Below are positions 46,880 through 59,350 of a stretch of 64,000 bases of DNA, in pieces. The position numbers and the translations under genes are program-made. The notes beneath the pieces were generated by a model. It was not told where the DNA came from, did no database searches, and saw nothing but the letters and a program-made list of their open reading frames with translations. Numbering within the stretch: the stretch's first letter is position 1; each line of letters starts with the position of its first letter. The DNA is taken from the NCBI RefSeq assembly GCF_949987535.1, contig NC_080067.1, positions 6,634,001 through 6,698,000 on the forward strand, in the 5' to 3' direction. The stretch comes from Balaenoptera acutorostrata. Taxonomy: Eukaryota > Chordata > Mammalia > Artiodactyla > Balaenopteridae.

Positions 46880-47230
46880 CCATTAATTCATTCAGCAGAT
46901 ATTTATGGCCTTACTATGATGTGCTCAGCATGCTGAGGATATTGTGATTCCTGCCTCTTGGAGATTACATTCTAGTGGAAGGAAAGAGATAGTAAACAGG
47001 CAATAAGTAAGTGATTTCAGCAAGTGAAAAATTATTTGAGCTAATGAAAATCAAAGGGTGTTGGGATAGAGAATTATGGAGGTGCGTATTTTAGATACGC
47101 TTGTTAAATAAAACCTTGAGGGGGTCAGATTTGAACTGAGAGCTAAACAATGAGGTGTTTGTCATGGGAAGATGTAGGGAAAGGGCATTACAAATTAAGA
47201 GGATGCAATGGCCCAGGGACAGGAAAGAAA
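46880..47230 (-). repeat. L2-like old repeat, antisense
   Basis: It starts CATTAATTCATTCAGCAGAT, then TGGAGATTACATTCTAGTGG, and continues with the body often seen beside it (AACAGGCAATAAGTAAGTG, GCAATGGCCCAGGGACAGG). The first 110 bases are a clear antisense L2 tail; the rest is less sure. Confidence 0.6.
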
Positions 47231-47477
47231 ATGGCCCACTAAAGAGTCAGTGTGAGAGTTCAGGCTGGAAAAAATTAAAAATCCGTCATTTCTTAAGGAA
47301 AAAAATATTGTAATTCTATTGATCTGAACCCACACTGACAAAGAATAAAGAATAACAAATCCCAAAGACTCTCTTGTATCTCCCTTGCTTACACAATGTT
47401 CAATGTGGAAAAATATGAAAATTAGTAGTTCCCATATCAATAAAATTATTATTAAAATTTTCAAATGAACTATTAAA

Positions 47478-47668
47478 ATGTTAAAAAAAATTTTTTTAGA
47501 GTATAGTTGATTTAAAATGTTGTGTCAGTTTCTGCTGTACAGCAAAGTGTATCAGTTATATGTATATATATATCCCCTCTTTTTTAGATTATTTTCCCAT
47601 ATAGGTCATTACAAAGTATTGAGTAGAGTACCTATACAGTAGGTCCTTATTAGTTGTCTATTTTACTT
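47478..47668 (-). mobile_element. Severely 5'-truncated L1
   Basis: Antisense L1 3' end only (AGAGTATAGTTGATTTAAAA, GTGTCAGTTTCTGCTG, CTATACAGTAGGTCC). About 190 bases long; no clear TSD. Confidence 0.85.
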
Positions 47669-47978
47669 GTAAAAATAAACAGAATATGGTTTAGATTCTC
47701 CCAACAAGGAACATTAGTAGCAAGAATTGTAAGATCTTTGACAAGAGAGAGAAATTTCTGTTTCCTATTGCAATGGCTATGATATTATGAAAAAAAAAAT
47801 CTCACTAGAAGGACAAAAAGAGACAAAGTATGTATTTTTTCTTGTTTAAAAATATTAAAGCATATATAAAGTATTATTTCATTTTTCTATAACTACCTCC
47901 TTACTTTAATTATATAATTAATCTTACATTTATGCATGAAGAAGAACTGAAAAATATTTACTCAATATTCACTCTAAA
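47669..47978. other. Unrecognised AT-rich spacer
   Basis: No gene or repeat is recognised. Confidence 0.45.
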
Positions 47979-49481
47979 TTTTTTTTTAACAACTTTATTG
48001 GAGTATAATTGCTTTACAATGGTCTGTTAGTTTCTGCTTCATAGCAAAGTGAATCAGCTATACATATACATACATCCCCATATCTCCTCCCTCTTGCATC
48101 TCCCTCCCACCCTCCCTATCTCACCCCTCTAGGTGGTCACAAAGCACTGAGCTGATCTCCCTGTGCTATGCGGCTGCTTCCCACTAGCTATCTATTTTAC
48201 ATTTGGTAGTATATATTAGTCCAGGCCACTCTCTCACTTCATCCCAACTTCCCCTTCCCCTTCCCCATGTCCTCAAGTCCATTCTCTACATCTGTGTCTT
48301 TATTCCTGTCCTGCCCCTAGGTTCCTCAGAACTTTTTTTTTTTTTTTTAAGATTCCATATATATGTGTTAGCATACAGTATTTGTTTTTCTCTTTCTGAC
48401 TTACTGCACTCTGTATGACAGACTCTAGGTCCATTAACCTCACTACAAATAACTCAATTTTGTTTCTTTTTATGGCTGAGTAATATTCCATTGTATAAAT
48501 GTGCCACATCTTCTTTATCCATTCATCTGTTGATGGACACTTAAGTTGCTTCCATGTCCTGACTATTGTAAATAGTGCTGCAATGAACATTGTGGTACAT
48601 GACTCTTTGAATTATGGTTTTCTCAGGGGATATGCCCAGTAGTGGGATTACTGGGTCATATGGTAGTTCTATTTTTAGTTTCTTAAGGAACCTCCATACT
48701 GTTCTCCATAGTGGCTGTATCAATTTACATTCCCACCAACAGTGCAAGAGGGTTCCTTTTTCTCCACACCCTCTCGAGCATTTATTGTTTGTAGATTTTT
48801 TGATGATGACCTTTCTGACCAGTGTGAGGTGATACCTCAGTGTAGTTTTGACTTGCATTTCTCTAATGATTAGTGCTGTTGAGCATCCTTTCATGTGTTT
48901 GTTGGCAATCTGTATATCTTCTTTGGAGAAATGTCTATTTAGTTCTTCTGCCCATTTTTGGATTGGGTTGTTTTGTTTTTTTTTTTTGATATTGACCTGC
49001 ATGAGCTGTTTGTAAATTCTGGAGATTAATCCTTTGTCAGTTGCTTCATTTGTAAATATTTTCTCCCATTCTGAGGGTTGTCTTTTCGTCTTATTTATGT
49101 TTTCCTTTGCTGTGCAAAAGCTTTTAAGTTTCATTAGGTCCCATTTGTTTATTTTTGTTTTCATTTCCATTTCTCTAGGAGTTGGGTCAAAAAGGATCTT
49201 GCTGTGATTTATGTCAAAGAGTGTTCTGCCTATGTTTTCCTCTAAGAGTTTTATAGTGTCTGGCCTTATATTTAGGTCTTTAATCCATTTTGAGTTTATT
49301 TTTGTTTATGGTGTTAAGGACTGTTCTAATTTCATTCTTTTCCATGTAGCTGTCCAGTTTTCCCAGCACCACTTATTGAAGAGGCTGTCTTTTCTCCATT
49401 GTATATTCTTGCCTCCTTTCTCAAAAACAAGCTGACCATATGTGCGTGGGTTTCTCTCTGGGCTTTCTATCCTGTTCCATT
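47979..49481 (-). mobile_element. 5'-truncated L1 (about 1.5 kb)
   Basis: Antisense: T-run at 47979-47987, 3' UTR of the same GC-tract type (CCCTCCCACC) as the nested L1, then the ORF2 C-terminus. It ends within ORF2 at ATCCTGTTCCATT (about 49481). No clear TSD could be read. Confidence 0.92.
48341..49481 (-). pseudogene. L1 ORF2 C-terminal fragment
   Basis: An open frame of 209 codons (48541-49170, minus) covers the region from [14 protein letters not shown] to the cysteine block [20 protein letters not shown] shifted frame (48300-48590) then carries the ORF2 end with [12 protein letters not shown] and IYTMEYYSAI. There is no endonuclease or reverse transcriptase. Well kept, so the copy is fairly young. 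Confidence 0.9.
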
Positions 49482-49944
49482 CCGATCAATATAAACTATT
49501 TCAGAGGAGGATTCTGATTGGCCCAGTTTAGATGATATGTCAGTATCTGGACTAGCCACTTTGACTGCAGGTGGGGTTCTATGATTAGTGTGGACAAGTA
49601 ACCCAGTTTATACCTGCTGTCTCAGCATAATGACCAATAGAGCACATTCCACTCTCCAAACTATCCCAATTTTCATAACATTATTTATGCAGTATTCTTG
49701 CCAAAATGTTTTATCTGAAGCTGATTATAAGGAAACATTAGAAATATCTAGACTATGGGACATTCTATTACAATCATAATGGAGGCTTTGAAAATGTCAG
49801 TGTTGTAAAAGATTTTTTAAAAGAAGATTGAAACTAGAAAACCCAATGAAATGTATGATCATAGAGAGCAGGGGAACACCTATAAAGAACGTTTGGGGGA
49901 ACAACTGCATATGATGGCAATACTGTGCTTATGTAGAAGAATAA
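49482..49944. other. Unrecognised sequence
   Basis: No gene. A 63-codon frame (49588-49779) has no domain. Confidence 0.45.
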
Positions 49945-50112
49945 TATCCTTTGCTTTGTGACATACACACCAAAGGATTTAATGGGAAAATGTCATAATG
50001 GCTACATCTTGCTTTCAAATGATTCAGAAAAAAAAAAAAAAAAAAAAGGTTACATCAAAAGAGAGATACAGAGCAAATGTCACAAAATGTTAACAAATTA
50101 CTGAATCTAGAT
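49945..50112 (+). mobile_element. L1M 3'-UTR fragment
   Basis: TTAATGGGAAAATGTCATAA, CTTTCAAATGATTCAG, a 20-base A-run (50028-50047) and GAGCAAATGTCACAAAATG are the usual consecutive landmarks of an old L1 3' UTR in sense. Confidence 0.65.
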
Positions 50113-50303
50113 TGTGACTCTCCTTCATTTGCAGAAGAGACAGACTCATGGTGCTCAGAATAAAATCCCCTTCCCCCAGAAGGCTGTGTGAGCACTTGGA
50201 CTTTGAATATTCTCCAGTACCCCCTTTTGCTGCTCTTTTTTGCTCTCTGGAACTTCAGCTTAATTTGTCTCCCTTCAGTCCTTGAAAAAGCAGGAAAATC
50301 GAG

Positions 50304-51200
50304 GAGACCTTCAAGATGGTGGAGGAGTAAGACTTGAAGATCACCTTCCTCCCCACAAATACATCAGAAATACATGTGGAATAACTCCTACAGAACACTA
50401 ACTGAACGTTGGCAGAAGATCACAGACTTCCCAAAAGATATATATATATTTTTTTTCCTTTTTCTCTTTTTGTGAGTGTGTATGTATATGCTTCTCTGTG
50501 TGATGTTGTCTGTATAGCTTTGCTTTTTACCATTTGTCCTAGGGTTCCATCTGTCCTTTTTTTTTTTTTTTTAAGTATAGTTTTTAGCACTTGTTATCAT
50601 TGATGGATTTGTTTTTTGGTTTGGTTGCTCTCTTCTTTTTTTATTCTTTTAAACATTTTTTATTTTTAATGATATTTTTTATTTTAATAACTTTATTTTA
50701 TTTTATTTTTTATTTTTCTTCCTTTCTTTCTTTTTTTCTCCCTTTTCTTCTGAGCCATGTGGCTGACAGGATATTGGTGCTCTGGTCGGGGGTCAGGCCT
50801 GAGCCTCTGAGGTGGGACAGCCGAATTCAGGACATTGGTCCACCAGAGACTTCCTGGCTCCACATATTATCAAATGGAGAAAGCTCTCCAAGAGCTCTCC
50901 ATCTCAACGCTAAGACCCACCTCCACTCAACGACCACCAAGCTACAGTGCTGGACAACCTATGCCAAACAACTAACAAGACAGGAACACAACCCCACCTA
51001 TTAGCAGAGAGGCTGCCTAAAATCACAATAAGGTCACAGACACCCCAAAACACACCCCCGGAAGCAGTCTTGCCCACAAGAAAGACAAGATCCAGCCTCA
51101 TCCACCAGAATACAGGTACTAGTCCCTCCACCAGGAAGCCTACACAACAAGTTGAACCAACCTTGGCTACTGGGGGCAGACCCCCAAAACAATGAAAACT
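50304..51200 (+). promoter_or_regulatory. L1 5' UTR, shortened, with YY1-like site
   Basis: AAGATGG at 50313-50319, 10 bases from the start, matches the YY1-type site that positions L1 transcription in other mammals. After CCCAAAAG (50430-50437) the text jumps to a T-rich segment. In the L1 at 25613 the same CCCAAAAG is followed by about 1 kb of GC-rich sequence. The two copies align again from 50582 (26902 in the other copy). The main GC-rich promoter body is therefore gone. Confidence 0.82.
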
Positions 51201-52144
51201 ATGAACCTGCAGCCTGTGAAAAGGAGACCCAAAACACAGTAAGTTAAGCAAAATGAGAACACAGAGAAACACACAGCAGATGAAGGAACAAGGCAAAACC
51301 CCACCAGACCAAACAAATGAAGAGGAAATATGCAGTCTACCTGAAAAAGAATTCATAGCAATGATAGTAAAGATGATGCAAAATCTTGGAAATAGAATGG
51401 AGAAAATAAAAGAAACATTTAACAAGGAACTAGAAGAACTAAAGAGCAAACAAACAATGATGAACAGCACAGTAAATGAAATAAAAATTCTCTAGAAAGG
51501 ATCAATAGCAGAATAACTGAGGCAGAAGAACGGATAAGTGACCTGGAAGATAAAATAGTGGAAATAACAACTGCAGAGAAGAATAAAGAAAAAAGACTGA
51601 AAAGATTTGAGGACAGTCTCAGAGACCTCTGGGACAACATTAAATGAACCAACATTTGAATTATATGGTTCCCAGAAGAAGAAGAGAAAAAGAAAGGGAC
51701 TGAGAAAATATTTGAAAAGATTATACTTGAAAACTTCCCTAATATGTGAAAGGAAATAGTCAATGAAGTCCAGGAAGCGCAGAGAGTCCATACAGGATAA
51801 ATACTAGGAGAAGCATGCCAAGACACATATTAATCAAACTATCAACAATTAAGTAAAAAGAAAAAATATTAAAAGAAGCAAGGACAAAACAACAAATAAT
51901 ATACAAGGGAATCCTCATAAGGTTAACAGCTGAACTTTCAGCAGAAACTCTGCAAGCCAGAAGGGAGTGGCAGGATATATTTAAAGTGATGAAAGAGAAA
52001 AACCTACAACCAAGATTATTCTACCCAGCAAGGATCTCATTCAGATTTGACAGAGAAATTAAAACCTTTACAGACAAGCAAAAGCTAAGAGAATTCAGCA
52101 CCAACAAACCAGCTTTACAACAAATGCTAAAGGAACTTCTCTAG
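51201..52144 (+). pseudogene. L1 ORF1, several disruptions
   Basis: It starts at the ATG at 51201; codon 14 is TAA (51240-51242), where the other copy has GAA. A length change follows, so that 51253-51495 is open in another phase. A 1-base deletion in the coiled-coil region (near 51483) ends that frame, and further stops occur (TGA near 51646 and TGA near 51747). The C-terminal landmarks, with the original stop at 52142-52144, are recognisable at the DNA level. Non-functional. Confidence 0.9.
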
Positions 52145-52202
52145 GCAGGAAACATAAGAGAAGGAAAAGACCTACAATAACAAACCCAAAACAACTCAGA
52201 GA

Positions 52203-55200
52203 ATGGTAATAGGAACATACATATTGATAACTACCTTAAATGTAAATGGATTAAATGCTCCAACTAAAAGACATAGACTGGCTGAACGGATACAAAAACA
52301 AGACCCGTATATATGCTGTCTACAGGAAACACACTTGACACCTAGGGACACATACAGACAGAAAGTGAGAGTATGGAAAATGTTATTCCCTGCAAATGGA
52401 AATCAGAAGAAAGCTGGAGTACCAATTCTCATATCAGACAAAATGGACTTTAAAATAAAGACTATTACAACAGAGAAAGAAGGACACTACATAATGATCA
52501 AGAGGTCAATCTAAGAAGAAGATATAACAATTGTACATATTTATGCACCTAACACAGGAGCACTTCAATACATAAGGCAATTGCTAACAACCATAAAAGG
52601 GAAAATCGACAGTAACACAATCATAGTAGCGGACTTTAACACCCCACTTTCACCAATGGACAGATCATCCAAAATGAAATAAACAAGGAAACATAAGCAT
52701 TAAATGACACATTAAACAAAATGGACTTTATTGATATTTATAGGACATTCCAAACAAAAACAAAAGAATTCACTTTCTTCCCAAGTGTTCATAGAATTAT
52801 CTCCAGGATAGATCATATCTTGGGTCACAAATCAAGACTTGGTAAATTTTAAAAAATTGAAATTTTATGAAGTATCTTTTCTGACCACAATGCTACGAGA
52901 AGAGATATCAATTACAGGAAAAAAAGCTGTAAAAACTACAAACACATGGAAGATAAATAATACACTACTAAATAACCAAGAGATCACTGAGGAAATCAAA
53001 AAATACCTAGAGAAAAACGACAATGAAAACACAATGACCCAAAACCTATGAAATGAGGCGAAAGCAATTTTATGAGGGAAGTTTATACCAAATACAATCC
53101 TACCGCAAGAAACAAGAAACATCTCAAATAAACAACCTAACCTTACCCCTAAAACAATGAGAGAAAGAAGAAACAAAACACCAAAGTTAGCAGAAGGAAA
53201 TAAATCATAAAGATCAGATCAGAAATCAATGAAAAAGAAATGAAGGAAACAATAGCAAAGATCAATAAAACTAAAAGCTGGTTCTTTGAGAAGATAAACA
53301 AAACTGATAAACCATTAGCCAGACTCATTAAGAAAAAAAGGGAGACAATTCAGATCAAAAGAATTAGAAATGAAAAAGGAGAAGTAACAACTGACACTGC
53401 GGAAATAAAAATGATCATGAGAGATTACTACAAGCAACTATATGCCCATAAAATGGACAACCTGGAAGAAATGGACAAATTCTTAGAAAAGCACAACCTT
53501 CTGAGACTGAAGCAGGAAGAAATAGAAAATATATCAGACCAATCACGAGCACTGAAATTGAAACCGTGATTAAAAAACTTCCAGCAAACAAAAGCCCAGG
53601 ACCAGATGGCTTCACAGGTGAGTTCTTCAGACATTTAGAGAAGAGCTAAAACCTGTCCTTCTCAAACTCTTCCAAAATATAGCAGAGGGGGGAACACTCC
53701 CAAACTCATTCTCTGAGGCCCCAATCACCCTGATACAAAACCAAACAAAGATGTCACAAACAAAGAAAACTACAGGCCAATATCACTGATGAACATATAT
53801 GCAAAAATCCTCAACAAAATTCTCACAGACAGAATCCAACAGCACATTAAAAGGATCATACACCATGATAAAGTGCAGTTTATCCCAGGAATGCAAGGAT
53901 TCTTCAGTATAGGCAAATCAATCAATGTGATAGCGCATATTAATTAATTGAAGGATAAAAACCATATGATCATTTCAACAGATACAGAAAAAGCTTTCGA
54001 CAAAATTCAGCACCCATTCATGATAAAAACCCTTCAGAAAGTAGCCATAGAGGGAACTTACCTCAACATAATAAAGGGCATATATGACAAACCCACAGCC
54101 ACATCATTCTCAAGCGTGAAAAACTGAAACCATTTCCACTAAGATCAGGAACAAGACAAGGTTGCCCACTCTCACCACTGTTATTCAACATAGTTTTGGA
54201 AGTTTTAGCCACAGCAATCAGAGAAGAAATAGAAATAAAAGGAATCCAAAATGGAAAAGAAGAAATAAATTGTCACTGTTTGCAGATGACATGATACTAT
54301 ACATAGAGAATCTAAAGATGCTACCAGAAAACTACTACAACTAAGCAATGAATTTGGTAAAGTAGCAGGATACAAAATTAATGCACAGAAATCTCTTGCA
54401 TTCCTATACACTAATGATGAAAAATCTGAAAGAGAAATGAAAGAAACACTCCCATTTACAACTGCAACAAAAAGAATAAAATACCTAGGAATAAACCTAC
54501 CTAAGGAGACAAAAGACCTGTATGCAGAAAACTATAAGACACTGATGAAAGAAATTAAAGATGATACAAACAAATGGAGAGATACACCATGTTCTTGGAC
54601 TGGAAGAAGTAACATTGTGAAAATGACTCTACTACCCAAAGCAATCTACAGATTCAATGCAATCCCTATCAAACTACCAGTGGCATTTTTCACAAAAGTA
54701 GAACAAAAAAATTTCACAATATATATAGAAACACAAAAGACCCTAAATAGCCAAAGCAATGTTGAGAAAGGAAAATGGAGCTGGGGGAATCAGGATCCTG
54801 GACATCAGACTATACTACAAAGCTACAGTAATCAAGACAGTATGGTACTGGCACAAAAACAGGAATATAGATCAATGGAACAGCATAGAAAGCCCAGAGA
54901 GAAACCCACACACATATGGTCACCTTATCTTTGATAAAGGAGGCAAGAATATACAGTGGAGAAAAGACAGCCTCTTCAAAAAGTGGTGCTGGGAAAACTG
55001 GACAGCTACATGGAAAAGAATGAAAGTAGAACACTCCATAACACCATACACAAAAATAATCTCAAAATGGGTTAAAGACCTAAATGTAAGGCCAGACACT
55101 TTAAAACTCTTAGACGAAAACATAGGCAGAACACTCTATGACATAAATCACAGCAAGATCCTTTTTGACCCACCTCCTAGAGAAATGGAAATGAAAACAA

Positions 55201-56055
55201 AAATAAAGAAATAGAATCTAATGAAACTTAAAAGCCTTTGCACAAAAAAGGAAACCATAAACAAGATGAAAAGACAACCCTCAGAATGGGAGAAAATATT
55301 TGCAAATGAAGCAACTGACAAAGGATTAATCTCCAAAATATACAAACAGCTCATGCAGTTCAATATCAAATAAACAAACAACCCAATCCAAAAATGGGCA
55401 GATCTAAATAGACATTCCTCCAAAGAAGATATAAAGATTTCCAACAAACACATGAAAGGATGCCCAACATCACTAATCATTAGAGAAAAGCAAATCAAAA
55501 CTACAATGTGGTATCACCTCACACTGGTTAGAATGGCCATCATCAAAAAATCTACAAACATAAATGCTGGAGAGGGTGTGGAGAAAAGGGAACACTCTTG
55601 CACTGTTGGTGGGAATGTAAATTGATACAGCCACTATGGAGAACAGTATGGAGGCTTCTTTAAAAACTAAAAATAGAACCACCATATGACCCCACAACAC
55701 CACTGCTGGCATATTCCCTGAGAAAACCATAATTCAAGAAGAGTCATGAAAAAAAAAAAAAAATCATGAAAAAAAAAGAGTCATGTACCACAATGTTCAT
55801 TGCAGCTCTATTTACAATAGCCAGGACATGGAAACAACCTAAGTGTCCATCAGCAGATGTTGGATAAAGAAGATGTGGCACATATATACAATGGAATATT
55901 ACTCAGCCATAAAAAGAAATGAAATTCAGTTATTCGTAGTGAGGTGGATGGACCTAGAGTCTGTCATACAGAGTGAAGTAAGTCAGAAAGATAAAAACAA
56001 ATACCGTATGCTAACACATATATATGGAATCAAAAATTTAAAAAATGGTCTTTAA
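52203..56055 (+). pseudogene. L1 ORF2 (endonuclease and reverse transcriptase), broken
   Basis: It starts at the ATG at 52203. The first 103 codons are open and keep the endonuclease hallmark QETH (52323-52334) and LNVNGLN, then end at TAA 52512-52514. Later open pieces are 53240-53569 (linker before the RT), 54162-54344 with FADD (54279-54290), 54437-54934, 54759-55214 and the C-terminal end 55843-56055. RT text is present throughout, but indels put neighbouring motifs in different frames. No active protein is possible. Confidence 0.92.
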
Positions 56056-56403
56056 GAACCTAGGGGCAGGATGGGAATAAAGACACAGACCTACTTGAGA
56101 ATGGACTTGAGAACATGGGGAGGGGGAAGCGTTAGCTGGGGCAAAGTGAGAGAATGGCATGGACATATATACACTACCAAATGTAAAATAGCTAGTAAGA
56201 AGTAGCCGCATAGCACAGGGAGATCAGCTCTGTGCTTTGTGACCACCTAGAGGGGTGGGACGGGGAGGGTGGTAGGGAGGGAGACGCAAGAGGGAAGAGA
56301 TATGGGATATATGTATACATATAACTGATTCACTTTGTTATACAGCAGAAAGTAACACAAGGTTGTGAAACAATTATACTCCAATGAAGATGAGAAAAAA
56401 AAT

Positions 56404-57099
56404 AATGATAATAACATACTCATGTGATGAGGAAGCACACTGTCCATTTTGCTTTCTATGTAGTTATCTTTCTTTCCCTGTTTGGTATTTAAACATCCAT
56501 CAATGGAAAAGTATATTCTGGTAAGTTCTGCATATTCTAGCACCATACCAAGTGCTTTGAATTGTGGATAACTATAACATTTGTTCTTTGACAGCAAGTA
56601 GAAAGGACACCTGCATGAAGTCCCCCGGCACATTATAAGACTAAACTTTGTGGTACTTTAGATTCAGTACCATGTAGTGTCCTTTAATTTAAACCATACT
56701 ATGTGTTAAGCAAGGGCAATGAGTCCTGGTGGAGGGGAGTGGGGATCGACATATAAGTAAATCATAATGCAGCACAATACATATAAAAATGCAAGTATAT
56801 ACAAGAAAAAGAAGTAAGACCAAGAAGAGAGTGATTAACTGTGCACATGGATGTGGAGTTCAGTGAAAGCTTTACCAACAAACTGATGATTCTAGAAAGC
56901 TTTATAAGTCAAACCTTTGTCTAGAAATGGACCAAGGATTGACATTTCAAATAGAGAAAGGAGTGTGCACTAAGGTACGAAGAAATAAACCAGTGTATAA
57001 TCAGAGAGCTATAGGAAATTGCCATGTTTGGAGGTTAAAACTCCAGAGAAGCACACAGGTAGATGAGCATCAGAACACAGAAGATCATAAAGCAATGAG
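56404..57099. other. Unrecognised sequence
   Basis: No gene. A 107-codon frame starting at 56927 runs into the LTR-like repeat at 57100 and has no domain. Confidence 0.45.
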
Positions 57100-57470
57100 C
57101 GGTAGTCACTACTGGCTGCCTACTCATCAGCCATTTACCTCTGACAGATTCCCAGTGTATCCAGCTGGGGGATTGAGTAATGGTGGGACTAAGCCAGTCT
57201 GGGAAATTCCGTTCCCCTTGCCAGATATTGACCTGTGGTTTTGCATATGACACAGTTTTGGCCAATAGATCATAAGAGAGTGTTGCAGACATGTTGCAAC
57301 TAAGAGGAGAGGCCAAAACGATGACAAAGACCTTGACCTACAGACTTGATTGTGTTGATCCAATATGAATCTGGCTACTTCCATATTCTGCTTAAGTGAT
57401 ATAACAAAACACTGTATTGTTAAGTCACTTTTAAAAGGTTATCTGTTATTTGCAGCCACAAGCATCCTCA
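57100..57470 (+). mobile_element. MaLR-like LTR (tentative)
   Basis: TTTTGGCCAATAGATCATAAG and a 3' part TGTTAAGTCACTTTTAAAAGG then TGTTATTTGCAGCCACAAGC have the layout of a MaLR-type LTR end. It is too diverged to name. Frames on both strands (57035-57384) are chance. Confidence 0.45.
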
Positions 57471-57761
57471 TGGGCATAACACATTATGGTGTTAATTGTC
57501 TAGTGGGGACAAACTATAGAACACTAGAAGAGAGTGATTTGGAATAATCAGGAATGGCTTTGCAGAGAAGGTGTGGCTTCAGCCAGGGTATTCACAACTA
57601 ATGATTTGTTTTACCTTATAGTTTACCAGTGAGCAAAGTATTACATTATCTGGAAAGCAAAATGAGCATAAATGGGAGAAAGAAGAGTCATTTCAAATAA
57701 AGAAACGAGCAGATTGGAGGAGCCATGTAGAGGTATGCTGGGAAAGTGGATTTGTAGAGGG

Positions 57762-59350
57762 TTTTTTTTTTTTACATCATTATTGGAGTATAATTGCTTT
57801 ACAATGTTGTGTTAGTTTCTTCTGTATAACAAAGTGAATCAGCTATATGTATACGTATATCCCCATATCCCCTCCCTCTTGCGTCTCCCTCCCACCCTCC
57901 CTATCTCACCCCTCTAGGTGGTCACAGAGCACAGAGCTCATCTTCCTGTGCTATGCGGCTGCTTCCCACTAGCTATCTATTTTACATTTGGTAATGTATA
58001 TATGTCCATGCCACTCTCACTTCGTCCCAGCTTACCCTTCCCCCTCCCCTTGTCCTCAAGTCCATTCGTTACATTTGCATCTTTATTCCTGTCCTACCCC
58101 TAGGTCCATCAGAACCTTTTTTTTTTTTTTTGTAGATTCCATATGTATGTGTTAACATATGGTATTTGTTTTTCTCTTTCTGATTTACTTCACTCTGTAT
58201 GACAGACTCTAGATCCATCCACCTCACTACAAATAACTCAATTTTGTTTATTTTTATGGTTGAGTAATATTCCATTGTATATATGTGCCACATCTTCTTT
58301 ATCCATTCATCTGTTGATGGACATTTATGTTGCTTCCATGTCCTGGCTATTGTAAATAGAGCTGCAATGAACATTGTGGTACATGACTCTTTTTGAATTA
58401 TGGTTTTCTCAGGGTCTATGCCCAGTAGTGGGATTGCTGGGTCGTATGGTAGTTCTATTTGTAGTTTTTAAAGGAACCTCCATACTGTTCTCCATAGTGG
58501 CTGTATCAACTTACATTCCCACCAACAGTGCAAGAGGGTTCCCTTTTCTCCACAACCTCTCCAGCATTTATTGTTTGTAGATATTTTGATGATGGCCATT
58601 CTGACCAGTGTGAGGTGATACCAAATTGTAATTTTGATTTGCATTTCTCTAATGATTAGTGATGTTGAGCATCCCATCATTTTTACCTGCAGCATCATTT
58701 TGCTGCAGGGATGCAGCAAAAGCACTTCTAAGAGGGAAGTTTATAGCAATCCAATCCTACCTCAAAAAACAAGAAAAATCTCAAATAAACAACCTAAGGC
58801 AATAAGAGAAAGAACAACAACAACAAAAAAACCCAAAGTTAGCAGAAGGAAAGTAATCATAAAGATCAGATCAGAAATCAATGAAAAAGAAATGAAGGAA
58901 ACAATAACAAAGGTCAATAAAACTAAAAGCTGGTTCTTTGAGAAGATAAATGAAATTGATAAACCATTAGCCAGACTCATCAAGAAAAAAAGGGAGGGGC
59001 TTCCCTGGTGGCGCAGTGGTTGAGAATCTGCCTGCTAATGCAGGGGACACGGGTTCGAGCCCTGGTCTGGGAAGATCCCACATGCCGCGGAGCAGCTGGG
59101 CCCGTGAGCCACAATTGCTGAGCCTGCGCGTCTGGAGCCTGTGCCCCGCGACGGGAGGGGCCGCGATAGAGAAAGGCCCGCGCACCGCGATGAAGAGCGG
59201 TCCCCGCACCGCGATGAAGAGTGGCCCCCGCTTGCCGCAACTGGAGAAAGCCCTCGCACGAACCGAAGACCCAACACAGCCAAAAATAAATAAATAAATA
59301 AATAAATAAATAAGAAAATCCTTAAAAAAAAAAAAAGAGTGTAGAGAAGG

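Larger units (their letters stand above)
50304..56403 (+). mobile_element. Second full-length-type L1, 5' UTR internally deleted
   Basis: It has the true L1 5' start (CTTCAAGATGGTGGAGGAG), ORF1 (51201-52144), ORF2 (52203-about 56055) and a 3' end (CTCCAATGAAGATGAG plus A-tail, to 56403). Its 6.1 kb is about 1 kb shorter than the L1 at 25613, almost all of it in the 5' UTR. Both ORFs carry several stops and frameshifts. A local duplication with A-runs (GAGTCATG...TCATG...GAGTCATG) lies at 55740-55788. No TSD was identified. Confidence 0.93.

Noticed and set aside
59181..59228. Short direct repeats considered as a CRISPR-like array
   Set aside because: Two adjacent 24-bp units without spacers inside a SINE; the host is a mammal.
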